DNA of 64,000 nucleotides, taken from contig NZ_JBBELO010000033.1 of NCBI RefSeq assembly GCF_037404875.1, forward strand, positions 248,001 to 312,000, in the 5' to 3' direction. Shown here piece after piece: positions 23,156 through 32,459 of the stretch. The notes below the pieces were generated by a model. That model did no database searches. It was not told the DNA's origin and saw only the letters and a program-made list of their open reading frames with translations. Source of the stretch: Orlajensenia sp037404875. Lineage in GTDB: Bacteria > Actinomycetota > Actinomycetes > Actinomycetales > Microbacteriaceae. Numbering within the stretch: position 1 is the first letter of the stretch; every line of letters starts with the position of its first letter. Made by a program: the position numbers and the translations under genes.

Positions 23156-23772
23156 TGTCGCTGCCCTCCTCACGTCGTGTTCGCCGTGCGGCCTCGGTTG
23201 CCGCGCTGGGTCTCGTGGCCGCGCTCGCGCTCACGGGCTGCTCGAACGACGCGCTCGCCGACCAGTACAAGTCGGGCAGCGGTAAGAACTACGTGGCCGG
23301 AGACGGCAGCGTCACCGAGATCCACCCCGACGATCGCGCCGACGCCGTCGAGTTCGCCGGCACGACCGAGGACGGCACCGCCTTCGACTCCACCGAGCAC
23401 GCCGGCGAGGTGCTCGTGGTCAACTTCTGGTACGCCGGTTGCGCGCCGTGCCGCGCCGAGGCGGCCGACCTCGAGGCCGTCAACGAGGAGTTCGACGGAA
23501 AGGGCGCCACGTTCGTCGGAGTGAACGTACGCGACCAGGCGGCGACCGCGTCATCGTTCGAGCAGACCTACGACGTGGGGTACGGCTCGATCATCGACGC
23601 CAACGACGGCGCCGTCCAGCTCGCCTTCGCCGGAACCGTTCCGCCCAACGCCGTGCCGACGACGCTCGTACTCGATGCCAAGCACCGGGTGGCGGCGCGT
23701 GTGCTCGGCCAGCTCGAGGACCGCTCCATCCTCGAGACGCTCGTGCGCGACACCATCGCCGAGACCGAGTGA
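23155..23772 (+). CDS. ResA/TlpA-like thioredoxin lipoprotein
   Basis: A 205-residue exported protein with a lipobox (AALGLVAALALTGCSND), so it is anchored to the outer face of the membrane. The thioredoxin fold has the redox pair in NFWYAGCAPCRAEAADL and the cis-Pro near AVPTTLVLD. ResA/CcsX proteins reduce the haem-binding cysteines of apocytochrome c and receive electrons from CcdA, encoded next with a one-base stop/start overlap. The CxxC is C-A-P-C. Confidence 0.92.
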   Translation: MSLPSSRRVRRAASVAALGLVAALALTGCSNDALADQYKSGSGKNYVAGDGSVTEIHPDDRADAVEFAGTTEDGTAFDSTEHAGEVLVVNFWYAGCAPCRAEAADLEAVNEEFDGKGATFVGVNVRDQAATASSFEQTYDVGYGSIIDANDGAVQLAFAGTVPPNAVPTTLVLDAKHRVAARVLGQLEDRSILETLVRDTIAETE

Positions 23773-24510
23773 TGGGCGGCATCGGCGACATCGTGGCCAG
23801 CGGGCAACTGCTCGCCGCCATTCCCATCGCCCTCGCCGCGGGCCTGGTCTCCTTCCTCTCGCCGTGCGTGCTTCCGCTGGTGCCGGGGTACCTCGGCTAC
23901 ATCGGCGGGTTCACCGACGCGTCGACGGATGCCGGCCAGGAGCGCCGCTACCGTGCGCGCCTGCTGCTCGGCGTCGCCCTCTTCGTGCTCGGCTTCACGG
24001 TCGTCTTCGTCGCCTTCTCGGCGCTCGTCGGAGCGGTGGGCATCTGGCTCAAGGTCTACTCCGACCTCATCACGCGCGTCCTCGGCGTCGTCGTCATTCT
24101 CATGGGCCTCGTCTTCGTCGGCCAGTTCACGCTCTTCCAGCGCACGCTGAAGCCGAGATGGCGGCCGGCCACCGGTCTCATCGGAGCGCCGCTGCTCGGC
24201 ATCGTCTTCGGCCTCGGCTGGACGCCCTGCATCGGTCCGACCCTCGCGGCCGTGTTCAGCCTGAGCCTGGATTCGGGATCCGCGTGGCGGGGCGCACTGC
24301 TCGGCGTGGTCTACTGCATCGGGCTCGGCGTTCCATTCCTGCTCGTCGCTCTCGGACTCTCGTGGGTCACCGGCGCCGTCGCATTCTTCAAGCGGCATAT
24401 CCGAACGATCAACATCGTGGGCGGACTCCTGCTCATCGCGGTCGGCGTTCTCATGGTGACGGGAGTGTGGGCGATGTGGATCTCGTCACTTCAGGCGGTG
24501 ATCGGCGGCT

Positions 24511-24527
<17 letters not shown>
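23772..24527 (+). CDS. ccdA: CcdA-type thiol:disulfide transmembrane transporter
   Basis: A 251-residue membrane protein with six predicted helices. The two conserved cysteines sit in VSFLSPCVLPLVPGYLGYIGG and GLGWTPCIGPTLAAVFSLS; they pass reducing equivalents from cytoplasmic thioredoxin to the external ResA-like protein. Length and motif order match CcdA. It follows the resA-like gene with a one-base overlap and its end overlaps the next gene (TTG 24511) by 17 nt, so the operon is tightly coupled. Confidence 0.93.
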
Positions 24528-26245
<1,718 letters not shown>

Positions 26246-26262
<17 letters not shown>

Positions 26263-27241
26263 ACTCTCGGTGATCGCCCTCTACTCGGCGATGGCCGTGT
26301 ACGCGCTCGCCTTCATCGCCTACGCGGTCGACCTCGCCCGGCGTTCGGCCGCCTCCCGGGCGACCGCCGCTGCCGCTGCTCCGGCACTCGCCACCGCGCG
26401 CGTGGCGGGAGTGCAGGCGGCAAGAACGACCGACACCCTCGTTCGCGAGCCGGCCGCCCCCGCAACGCCGGGCGACTACGGGCGCTCACCGTCGCTGCGG
26501 GTCGGCGTCGCCCTCACCGTTCTCGCCTGGGCGCTCCACCTCGGTGCGGAGGTGCTGCGCGGCATCGCCGCCGGCCGCGTGCCGTGGGCAAACATGTACG
26601 AGTTCGCCATGACCGGCACGCTCGTCATCGTCACCGTCTACCTGGTCGTGAACCTCAAGGTCGACGTGCGCTGGCTCGGCACCTTCATCACCGGCCTGGT
26701 GCTCATCCTGCTGGGGCTGGCATCCGTCAACTTCTACGTCGCCGTCACCCCGCTGCCCCCGGCGCTGCAATCGGTGTGGCTCGTCATCCACGTCTTCGTG
26801 GCCACGACCGGCGTCGGCTTCTTCGCCATCGGGTTCGGGCTCTCGGTCGCGCAGCTGCTGCAGGCACGCCGCGAAGCCGCGGTCGCCGCCGGCAAGCCGG
26901 CCGGACTACGGTTGCTCGCGACCCTCCCCGACGCCGTGAAGCTCGAGGCGCTCGCCTACCGCATCAACATCATCGGCTTCATCCTGTGGACCTTCACCCT
27001 CATGGCCGGCGCCATCTGGGCCGAGAAGGCCTGGGGCCGCTACTGGGGCTGGGACACCAAGGAAGTCTGGACGTTCATCATCTGGGTGATCTACGCCGGC
27101 TACATCCACGCGCGGGCGACGCGCGGATGGCGTGGGTCGCGTGCCGCATCCCTCGCCATCATCGGATTCACGGCCGTGCTGTTCAACTTCACGATCGTGA
27201 ACCTGTTCTTCAAGGGCCTGCACGCCTACTCGGGCCTCTGA
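26246..27241 (+). CDS. ccsB: CcsB/ResC, cytochrome c haem-handling protein
   Basis: A 331-residue membrane protein with about eight helices. It carries the haem-binding WWD motif (WGRYWGWDTKEVWTFIIWVIYAGYIHARAT) and flanking conserved histidines in LVIHVFVATTGVGFF and HARATRGWRG. Together with ResB it forms the cytochrome c synthase. ATG 26246 lies 17 nt inside the resB coding region. The N-terminal loop is rich in Ala and Arg. It is the last gene of the operon; the 59-bp palindrome copy B follows 36 nt downstream. Confidence 0.94.
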
Positions 27242-27276
27242 TCCCCGACCTCGCGCGGCATCCTCTTCCTCGCCTC

Positions 27277-27335
27277 TGAACCATTTGGTGCCCGTTGATC
27301 CGCCAGGCGCGGATCAACGGCGACGAAATGGTTCA
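27277..27335. repeat. 59-bp palindromic element, copy B
   Basis: Arms at 27277-27302 and 27310-27335 (26 nt each) flank the 7-nt loop CCAGGCG. The left arm contains TGAACCATTTGGTGCC and the right arm GGCGACGAAATGGTTCA. It lies between the convergent ends of ccsB and menC, where it could also act as a bidirectional transcript-end structure. Confidence 0.85.
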
Positions 27336-27371
27336 ACGGCGAGGTGACGCGGCGAGGTGAGGGCGGCGCGG

Positions 27372-28349
27372 TCAGAGCAGCTTGTAGCAGCGCGCCAGGC
27401 GGTCGAGCCACCACCGTCGGCGGTCATCGGATGCGGCGTTCGCATCGAGCAGGTCAGGATCGGGAACGACGCGGCGCACCGCGATCGAGCCGTCCTCGAC
27501 CACGAGTGGCGAGCGCGCGACATCCGTCGCCAGAAGCTCGGCCGTGCCCAGCCCGCAGTCGTATTCCGGATCGGGAATGGCCGCTGCGAGGTGTGCGCCC
27601 ATCGAGAGGCCGACGCTCGTGTCGATGGCGCTGGAGACGACCACGGGCAACCCGGCTGCGCGCACGATCTCGAGCGCACGACGGATGCCGCCGAGCGGCT
27701 GCGCCTTGACGATGATGAGGTCGGCCGCCCCGGCCTGCGCGACGGCGAGGGGATCCTCGGCCTTCCGCACGCTCTCGTCGGCGGCGATCGGAACATCGAG
27801 GTACGCGGTGCGCCGACGGATCTCCGCCAGCTCCGCCACCGTCTCGCAGGGCTGCTCGACGTACTCGAGGTCGAACGGCGCGAGCGCGTGGATGGCATGC
27901 TCGGCCTCGTCGAGATTCCAGTTGCCGTTGGCGTCCACGCGGATGCGGCCCTCCGCGCCCAGCGCATTCCGCACCGCCGCGACGCGGGCCACGTCCTCGG
28001 CAAGCGTCGAGTCCGAGCCGGCCACCTTGACCTTCGCGGTGCGTGCGCCGGCGTAGCGGGCCAGCACCCCGGGCACCTCCTCGGGCCCCACCGCGGGCAC
28101 CGTGGCGTTGACCGGAATGCGTTCCCGCAGCGTCGGCGGCGTCGGCCGCCAACCGAAGTCGAGCGCGGCCGAGAGCCACGCGGAGGACTCGTGGTCGTCG
28201 TACTCGACGAACGGCGAGAACTCCGTCCACCCGGACGGTCCCTCGAACAGCATCGCCTCCCGCACGTCGATGCCGCGGAACCGGGTGAGCAGCGGAAGGG
28301 CCACCACGCGAGCGGTCGCGCGCAGTTCATCGAGCGGGGGCAGGGGCAT
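27372..28349 (-). CDS. menC: o-Succinylbenzoate synthase
   Basis: A 325-residue enolase-superfamily enzyme that dehydrates SHCHC to o-succinylbenzoate in menaquinone synthesis. The barrel shows catalytic Lys in AKVKVAG, the metal ligands Asp, Glu and Asp in IRVDANGNWNLDEA, YVEQPCETV and IAADESV, and the second Lys in LIIVKAQPLGGIRRA. This pattern is the MenC type rather than muconate cycloisomerase. ATG 28349 is 6 nt downstream of AAGGAT (28356-28361), a weak leaderless -10. It is divergent from menB. Confidence 0.93.
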   Translation of the reverse strand: MPLPPLDELRATARVVALPLLTRFRGIDVREAMLFEGPSGWTEFSPFVEYDDHESSAWLSAALDFGWRPTPPTLRERIPVNATVPAVGPEEVPGVLARYAGARTAKVKVAGSDSTLAEDVARVAAVRNALGAEGRIRVDANGNWNLDEAEHAIHALAPFDLEYVEQPCETVAELAEIRRRTAYLDVPIAADESVRKAEDPLAVAQAGAADLIIVKAQPLGGIRRALEIVRAAGLPVVVSSAIDTSVGLSMGAHLAAAIPDPEYDCGLGTAELLATDVARSPLVVEDGSIAVRRVVPDPDLLDANAASDDRRRWWLDRLARCYKLL

Positions 28350-28402
28350 GCGCCCATCCTTGCACCGCCACCCGCCGCCGGGGCGGGATGCCTCCGCCGA
28401 AG

Positions 28403-28408
28403 TAGGCT
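28403..28408 (+). promoter_or_regulatory. Leaderless -10 box of menB (TAGGCT)
   Basis: TAGGCT ends 6 nt before ATG 28415 (menB). Confidence 0.55.
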
Positions 28409-28414
28409 GGAAGC

Positions 28415-29341
28415 ATGAGCGCAGAGGTCTCCCAGCTGTTCGACGCCGGGCAGTGGAGAGCCGTCGCCGGCTTCGAGCGACTGAGCGACATCACCTACCA
28501 CCACTCGACCGACGGGCGCATCGCCCGCATCGCCTTCGATCGTCCCGAGGTGCGCAACGCCTTCCGCCCGCACACCGTCGACGAGCTCTACCGCGCCCTC
28601 GACGACGCCCGCATGAATCCGGCGATCGGAGTCGTGCTCCTCACGGGCAACGGCCCGAGTCCCAAAGACGGCGGCTGGGCGTTCTGCTCGGGAGGCGACC
28701 AGCGCATTCGTGGCCGCGACGGCTACAAGTACTCCGACGCCGAGACGGGCATCGTTCAGGGTGCCTCGACGGCATCCGGCGCAGCGGCGGGCCGGCTGCA
28801 CATCCTGGAGGTGCAGCGCCTCATCCGCTTCATGCCCAAGGTCGTCATCGCGCTGGTCCCCGGTTGGGCCGCCGGCGGCGGGCACTCCCTGCACGTGGTC
28901 TGCGACCTCACCATCGCCAGTCGGGAGCACGGCCGCTTCAAGCAGACGGATGCCGACGTCGGCTCGTTCGACGCGGGTTACGGCAGCGCGTACTTCGCCC
29001 GCCAGATCGGGCAGAAGGCGGCTCGGGAGGTGTTCTTCCTCGCCCGCGAGTACTCGGCCGAACGCGCCTACGAGCTGGGCGCCGTGAACGCCGTCGTTCC
29101 CCACGAGCAGCTCGAGAGCACGGGAATCGAGTGGGCGCGCGAGATCCTCACCAAGTCGCCGACGGCCATCCGCATGCTCAAGTTCGCCTTCAACGCGGTG
29201 GATGACGGGCTCGTCGGCCAGCAGGTCTTCGCCGGCGAGGCGACGCGCCTGGCCTACGGCACCGACGAGGCCGTGGAGGGCCGCGACGCGTTCCTCGAGA
29301 AGCGCGACCCCGACTGGTCGCCCTTCCCCTGGCAGTTCTGA
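28415..29341 (+). CDS. menB: 1,4-Dihydroxy-2-naphthoyl-CoA synthase
   Basis: A 308-residue crotonase-fold enzyme that closes the second ring of the naphthoquinone. Signature segments are GWAFCSGGDQRIRGRDGYKY and VVIALVPGWAAGGGHSLHVVCDLTIASREHGRFKQTDADVGSFDAGYGSAY, with the oxyanion-hole glycines and the DVGSFDAGYG active-site stretch. Length is slightly longer than E. coli MenB because of the N-terminal 30 residues, as is usual in Actinobacteria. It is followed by menE after 2 nt. Confidence 0.96.
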   Translation: MSAEVSQLFDAGQWRAVAGFERLSDITYHHSTDGRIARIAFDRPEVRNAFRPHTVDELYRALDDARMNPAIGVVLLTGNGPSPKDGGWAFCSGGDQRIRGRDGYKYSDAETGIVQGASTASGAAAGRLHILEVQRLIRFMPKVVIALVPGWAAGGGHSLHVVCDLTIASREHGRFKQTDADVGSFDAGYGSAYFARQIGQKAAREVFFLAREYSAERAYELGAVNAVVPHEQLESTGIEWAREILTKSPTAIRMLKFAFNAVDDGLVGQQVFAGEATRLAYGTDEAVEGRDAFLEKRDPDWSPFPWQF

Positions 29342-29343
29342 GC

Positions 29344-30486
29344 ATGACGCGGCCGCTGGCCCGCATCGACGGCACCGACCCGGATGCCGTCATGCGCTCG
29401 CTGCGCGACGCGCTGACGGGCGAGGGTCCGGCCCTCTTTCCGGCCGCCGCCGGCGCGAGCCCGCATCCGCTTCCCGAGCACGTTCCCCGAGCCACCGCAC
29501 TGGTCGTGGAGACGAGCGGCTCGACGGGCGCGCCGAAGCGCGTCGCCCTCTCGACGGATGCGCTGCTGGCCTCGGCCGCGGCCAGCGCCGTCGCCCTCGG
29601 CGGAGCGGGTCAGTGGCTGCTCGCCGTTCCGGCCCACTACATCGCCGGCGCGCAGGTGCTCGTGCGCTCGATCGCCGCCGGGACCGATCCCGTGCTGCTG
29701 CCGGCCGGCCACTTCGAGGCCCGGGCCTTCGCTGCCGCGGCGGATCGCCTCGACGCCGACCTGCGCTTCACCTCGCTCGTCCCCGCCCAACTCGCGCGGG
29801 TGGTCGAGGCCGCCGCGTCCGATGCGGCCGTGCAGGCCTCCGTCGCCCGCTTCGCCCGCATCCTCGTGGGAGGCCAAGCCGCACCGCAGGCCCTCATCGA
29901 CCGGGCCGCCTCCCTCGGCATCGCCGTCACCCGCACCTACGGCTCGAGCGAGACGGCGGGTGGATGCGTCTACGACGGCGTGCCCATCGGCGACACCCGC
30001 GCGGCCATCGTCGACGGAGTCGTCGAGCTGTCGGGCTCATCGCTCGCGCTCGGCTACCTCGATGACGACGACCGCACGCGCGCCGCCTTTCCCGAACACG
30101 ACGGGCGGCGGTGGTATCGCACGGGCGACCTCGGCGAGTTCCTGCCCGACGGGCGCCTCCGCGTCACCGGCCGGGCCGACGACGTCATCATCTCGGGAGG
30201 CGAGAAGGTCTCGCTCGGGGCGGTCGAGCGCATCGTGCGGTCGCTGCCCGGGCTCGAGGATGCCGTGGTGCTCGCCGCGCCGAGCCCGGAGTGGGGACAG
30301 GTTCCCGTCGTCGTCGCGGCGCCCCCGGCGGCGCATGCCGAGCTGCCCGAGATCCGCGAGGCGGTCGCTGCCCGGTCCGGAGCCGCCGCCCGACCGGCGC
30401 GGCTCGAGCTGCTCGCTGCGTTTCCGGTGCTGTCGTCGGGCAAGCCGGATCGCCGCGCCCTGGCACGGATGCTCGCCGAGGGCTGA
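29344..30486 (+). CDS. menE: o-Succinylbenzoate-CoA ligase (short form)
   Basis: A 380-residue acyl-adenylate enzyme. It has the P-loop-like VVETSGSTGAPKRVALS, TRTYGSSETAGGCVYDG, the hinge Asp in WYRTGDLGEFLPDGRLRVTGRADDVIISGGEKVS, and the late catalytic Lys in SSGKPDRRAL. It is shorter than the 450-500 residues of E. coli MenE because the N-terminal part is reduced, which is common in Actinobacteria. It lies 2 nt behind menB, so the two are co-translated. Confidence 0.92.
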   Translation: MTRPLARIDGTDPDAVMRSLRDALTGEGPALFPAAAGASPHPLPEHVPRATALVVETSGSTGAPKRVALSTDALLASAAASAVALGGAGQWLLAVPAHYIAGAQVLVRSIAAGTDPVLLPAGHFEARAFAAAADRLDADLRFTSLVPAQLARVVEAAASDAAVQASVARFARILVGGQAAPQALIDRAASLGIAVTRTYGSSETAGGCVYDGVPIGDTRAAIVDGVVELSGSSLALGYLDDDDRTRAAFPEHDGRRWYRTGDLGEFLPDGRLRVTGRADDVIISGGEKVSLGAVERIVRSLPGLEDAVVLAAPSPEWGQVPVVVAAPPAAHAELPEIREAVAARSGAAARPARLELLAAFPVLSSGKPDRRALARMLAEG

Positions 30487-30490
30487 AAAC

Positions 30491-30545
30491 GCAGGACGAG
30501 CGGCACGGCGCCCCCTCCTGAGCCTCGCCGAGCCGCTCATCCTGC
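30491..30545. repeat. CGCAGGATGAGCGG palindrome, single copy after menE
   Basis: GCAGGACGAGCGGC (30491-30504) and GCCGCTCATCCTGC (30532-30545) form a 13/14-bp inverted repeat starting 5 nt after the menE stop. The same arms recur in the two 84-bp units at 41209-41390. It may end menE transcription or be a dispersed element. Confidence 0.7.
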
Positions 30546-30588
30546 AGATCGCACCGGTTGCTGATCACCCGGCCCAAGCAAGCGCCCC

Positions 30589-30594
30589 TAAAAT
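30589..30594 (+). promoter_or_regulatory. Leaderless -10 box of menA (TAAAAT)
   Basis: TAAAAT, a 5/6 match to TATAAT, ends 7 nt before GTG 30602. It favours GTG 30602 over the in-frame ATG at 30593, which lies inside the -10 box. Confidence 0.6.
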
Positions 30595-30601
30595 GCTCCC
30601 C

Positions 30602-31615
30602 GTGGCACAGAATCGACAGGCACGGCCCTCGCAGGCGAAACCGGTGACGAACGGGACCCCGGCGGCGCGCCGGCCCAACGCGGCCCGCAGCGGAAACCCG
30701 GCCAAGCGCGCCGCGGCGACCCAGGCGTACAGCGGCCCCGTCGGTGCGGCCGCGTGGATCGCCGGCGCCCGCATCCGCACCCTCACCCTCGCCATCGCGC
30801 CCGTCGCAGCGGGAACCGGGGCCGCGGTCGTCTTCGCCGGTCCCGGCGTCTACCACTGGGTGCGTGCGCTGCTCTGCCTCGTCGTGGCGCTCGCACTGCA
30901 GATCGGCGTCAACTACGCCAACGACTACTCCGACGGCATCCGCGGCACGGATGCCTACCGCGTCGGGCCGGCCCGCCTCACCGGCTCGGGTGCGGTGAAT
31001 CCGCGACGTGTGCTCATCGTCGCACTGGTCTTCTTCGGGATCGCGGCCGTCGCCGGTCTCGTCCTCGTGGTGCTGACGCAGCAGTGGTGGCTGCTCGCTG
31101 TCGGCGCCGTGGCTCTCGTCGCCGCCTGGTTCTACACCGGGGGCAAGCGCCCGTACGGCTACTACGGCCTCGGCGAGGTGGCGGTCTTCGTCTTCTTCGG
31201 CCTCGTGGCCACGGCCGGAACCACCTATGTGCAGGTTCTCGCCGTGCCCACCGAGAGCTGGCTCTCCGGCGTCGCCATCGGGCTCGTCGCCTGCGCGGTG
31301 CTCATGGTGAACAACCTGCGCGACCGCGAGCAGGACAAGCTCGCTGGGAAGCGCACGCTCTCGGTGCTCATCGGCGCGACCGCGTCGAAGGTGGCGTTCT
31401 GCATCCTGCTGCTCGCGCCGTTCGTGATCGTGGCGCTGTTCGCCCTGATCTACCCGATCGCCTGGCTGACGCTGTTCGGCCTGCTCATCGCCCTGCCGGC
31501 CTGCCTCATCACGGTGACGGCGCGAACCTCAGCGGAGCTCGTCCTCGCCCTCAAGCTGACGAGCCTCGTGGGCCTGGTCGTCGGCGTGGGACTCGGCGCG
31601 GCGTTCGCGCTGTAG
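30602..31615 (+). CDS. menA: 1,4-Dihydroxy-2-naphthoate polyprenyltransferase
   Basis: A 337-residue membrane prenyltransferase of the UbiA superfamily that joins the polyprenyl tail to DHNA. The first Asp-rich motif is NYANDYSDGIRGTD and the second NNLRDREQDKLAGKRT; about nine membrane helices follow a 45-residue positively charged cytoplasmic tail. GTG 30602 is chosen because a TAAAAT -10 box ends 7 nt upstream. Its last 87 bp overlap the DUF4229 gene on the other strand. The substrate tail is probably made by the polyprenyl synthase at 37673-38734. Confidence 0.94.
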   Translation: MAQNRQARPSQAKPVTNGTPAARRPNAARSGNPAKRAAATQAYSGPVGAAAWIAGARIRTLTLAIAPVAAGTGAAVVFAGPGVYHWVRALLCLVVALALQIGVNYANDYSDGIRGTDAYRVGPARLTGSGAVNPRRVLIVALVFFGIAAVAGLVLVVLTQQWWLLAVGAVALVAAWFYTGGKRPYGYYGLGEVAVFVFFGLVATAGTTYVQVLAVPTESWLSGVAIGLVACAVLMVNNLRDREQDKLAGKRTLSVLIGATASKVAFCILLLAPFVIVALFALIYPIAWLTLFGLLIALPACLITVTARTSAELVLALKLTSLVGLVVGVGLGAAFAL

Positions 31616-31945
31616 CGGAACGGTGGATGCGGCGGCGCTTCCGGGCGCCGCGGTCGGGGCAGTAGGGGAAGCGGCTGCGGTGGCGGCGGCAGCGTCGATC
31701 GCCGCATCCTCGGTCTCATCGTCGGGGTGCACGAGGGGCGTCTCGCGATGGCGGCGCTCGTAGATGGCGCCGGCCACCTGCTCGCGGGGGCGCCGCAGGA
31801 AGATGTACGAGATGCAGAAGCCCACGACCGCGGCGACGAGGGCGGAGACCCACGGGTTCACGTTCAGGAGCAGCAGAACGGCGAGCGGCACGAAGAAGGC
31901 GAGCAGCCGCAGCACCGTGAACGCGACCAGCGATGAGGTTTTCAC
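31529..31945 (-). CDS. DUF4229-type small membrane protein
   Basis: A protein of about 138 residues with two N-terminal helices (LVAFTVLRLLAFFVPLAVLLLL and VSALVAAVVGFCISYIFLRRPREQVAGAIYERR) and a long low-complexity acidic and Ala-rich tail. It resembles the DUF4229 family of actinobacterial membrane proteins of unknown function. GTG 31945 is preferred, as TAGACT lies 8 nt upstream; a TTG at 31954 would overlap that box. The tail is antisense to the last 87 bp of menA, so the two messages overlap tail to tail. Confidence 0.78.
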   Translation of the reverse strand: MKTSSLVAFTVLRLLAFFVPLAVLLLLNVNPWVSALVAAVVGFCISYIFLRRPREQVAGAIYERRHRETPLVHPDDETEDAAIDAAAATAAASPTAPTAAPGSAAASTVPLQRERRAESHADDQAHEARQLEGEDELR

Positions 31946-31953
31946 GAGCGCCA

Positions 31954-31959
31954 AGTCTA
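31954..31959 (-). promoter_or_regulatory. -10 box of the DUF4229 gene (TAGACT)
   Basis: TAGACT on the minus strand ends 8 nt before GTG 31945; leaderless or nearly so. Confidence 0.4.
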
Positions 31960-32051
31960 CGTTCGACGCCTGAGTGCCCGCCGCAACGGGTGGCTCGGAT
32001 CGGGCTCGACGGGCCGGGCAGAACCCCCGGTGATCTTCAGGTAAACAGACC

Positions 32052-32057
32052 TACACT
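32052..32057 (+). promoter_or_regulatory. Leaderless -10 box (TACACT)
   Basis: TACACT ends 6 nt before ATG 32064 of the PLDc_N protein, which overlaps menD; it is probably also the main promoter of menD. Confidence 0.55.
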
Positions 32058-32063
32058 TAGGGC

Positions 32064-32459
32064 ATGACCCGCTTGCTCGTCGGCCTCGTTGTGGCGGCCG
32101 TCGTGTTCATGATCTACACGCTCATCGATTGTGCGCTGTTCGATCGGTCGCGCATCCGCGGGTTGCCGCGCGCCGTCTGGATCCTCGTCATCCTCTTCGT
32201 CCCCCTCATCGGCGGCGTGCTCTGGCTCGTGGTGGGCCGCGGACGCAACGACCCCCAGCGCGCGCGCCCTCTCGCGCCGGACGACGACCCCGCCTTCCTC
32301 GGCCAGCTCGGCCGCGATGCCGCCCAGGAGGAGCGCATCCGGCGCATCGAGCAGGAACTCGCCGAACTGGACGACGAGCCCCCGAGCGACACCGAACCGC
32401 ACGAGCACCCCACCGACCACCGATCCGACGGCGACAAGCCCGGCCGTACGGATGCCTGA
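32064..32459 (+). CDS. PLDc_N-domain membrane protein
   Basis: A 131-residue protein with two N-terminal membrane helices (LLVGLVVAAVVFMIYTLIDCALF and AVWILVILFVPLIGGVLWLVVGRGR), the cardiolipin-synthase N-terminal-like module without any phospholipase domain. The tail is charged (a short coiled segment AQEERIRRIEQELAELDDE, then acidic residues). The RGLPRAVWIL segment is typical of this family, which is often encoded beside menaquinone genes in Actinobacteria. Its end overlaps the menD start by 8 nt. Confidence 0.88.
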   Translation: MTRLLVGLVVAAVVFMIYTLIDCALFDRSRIRGLPRAVWILVILFVPLIGGVLWLVVGRGRNDPQRARPLAPDDDPAFLGQLGRDAAQEERIRRIEQELAELDDEPPSDTEPHEHPTDHRSDGDKPGRTDA

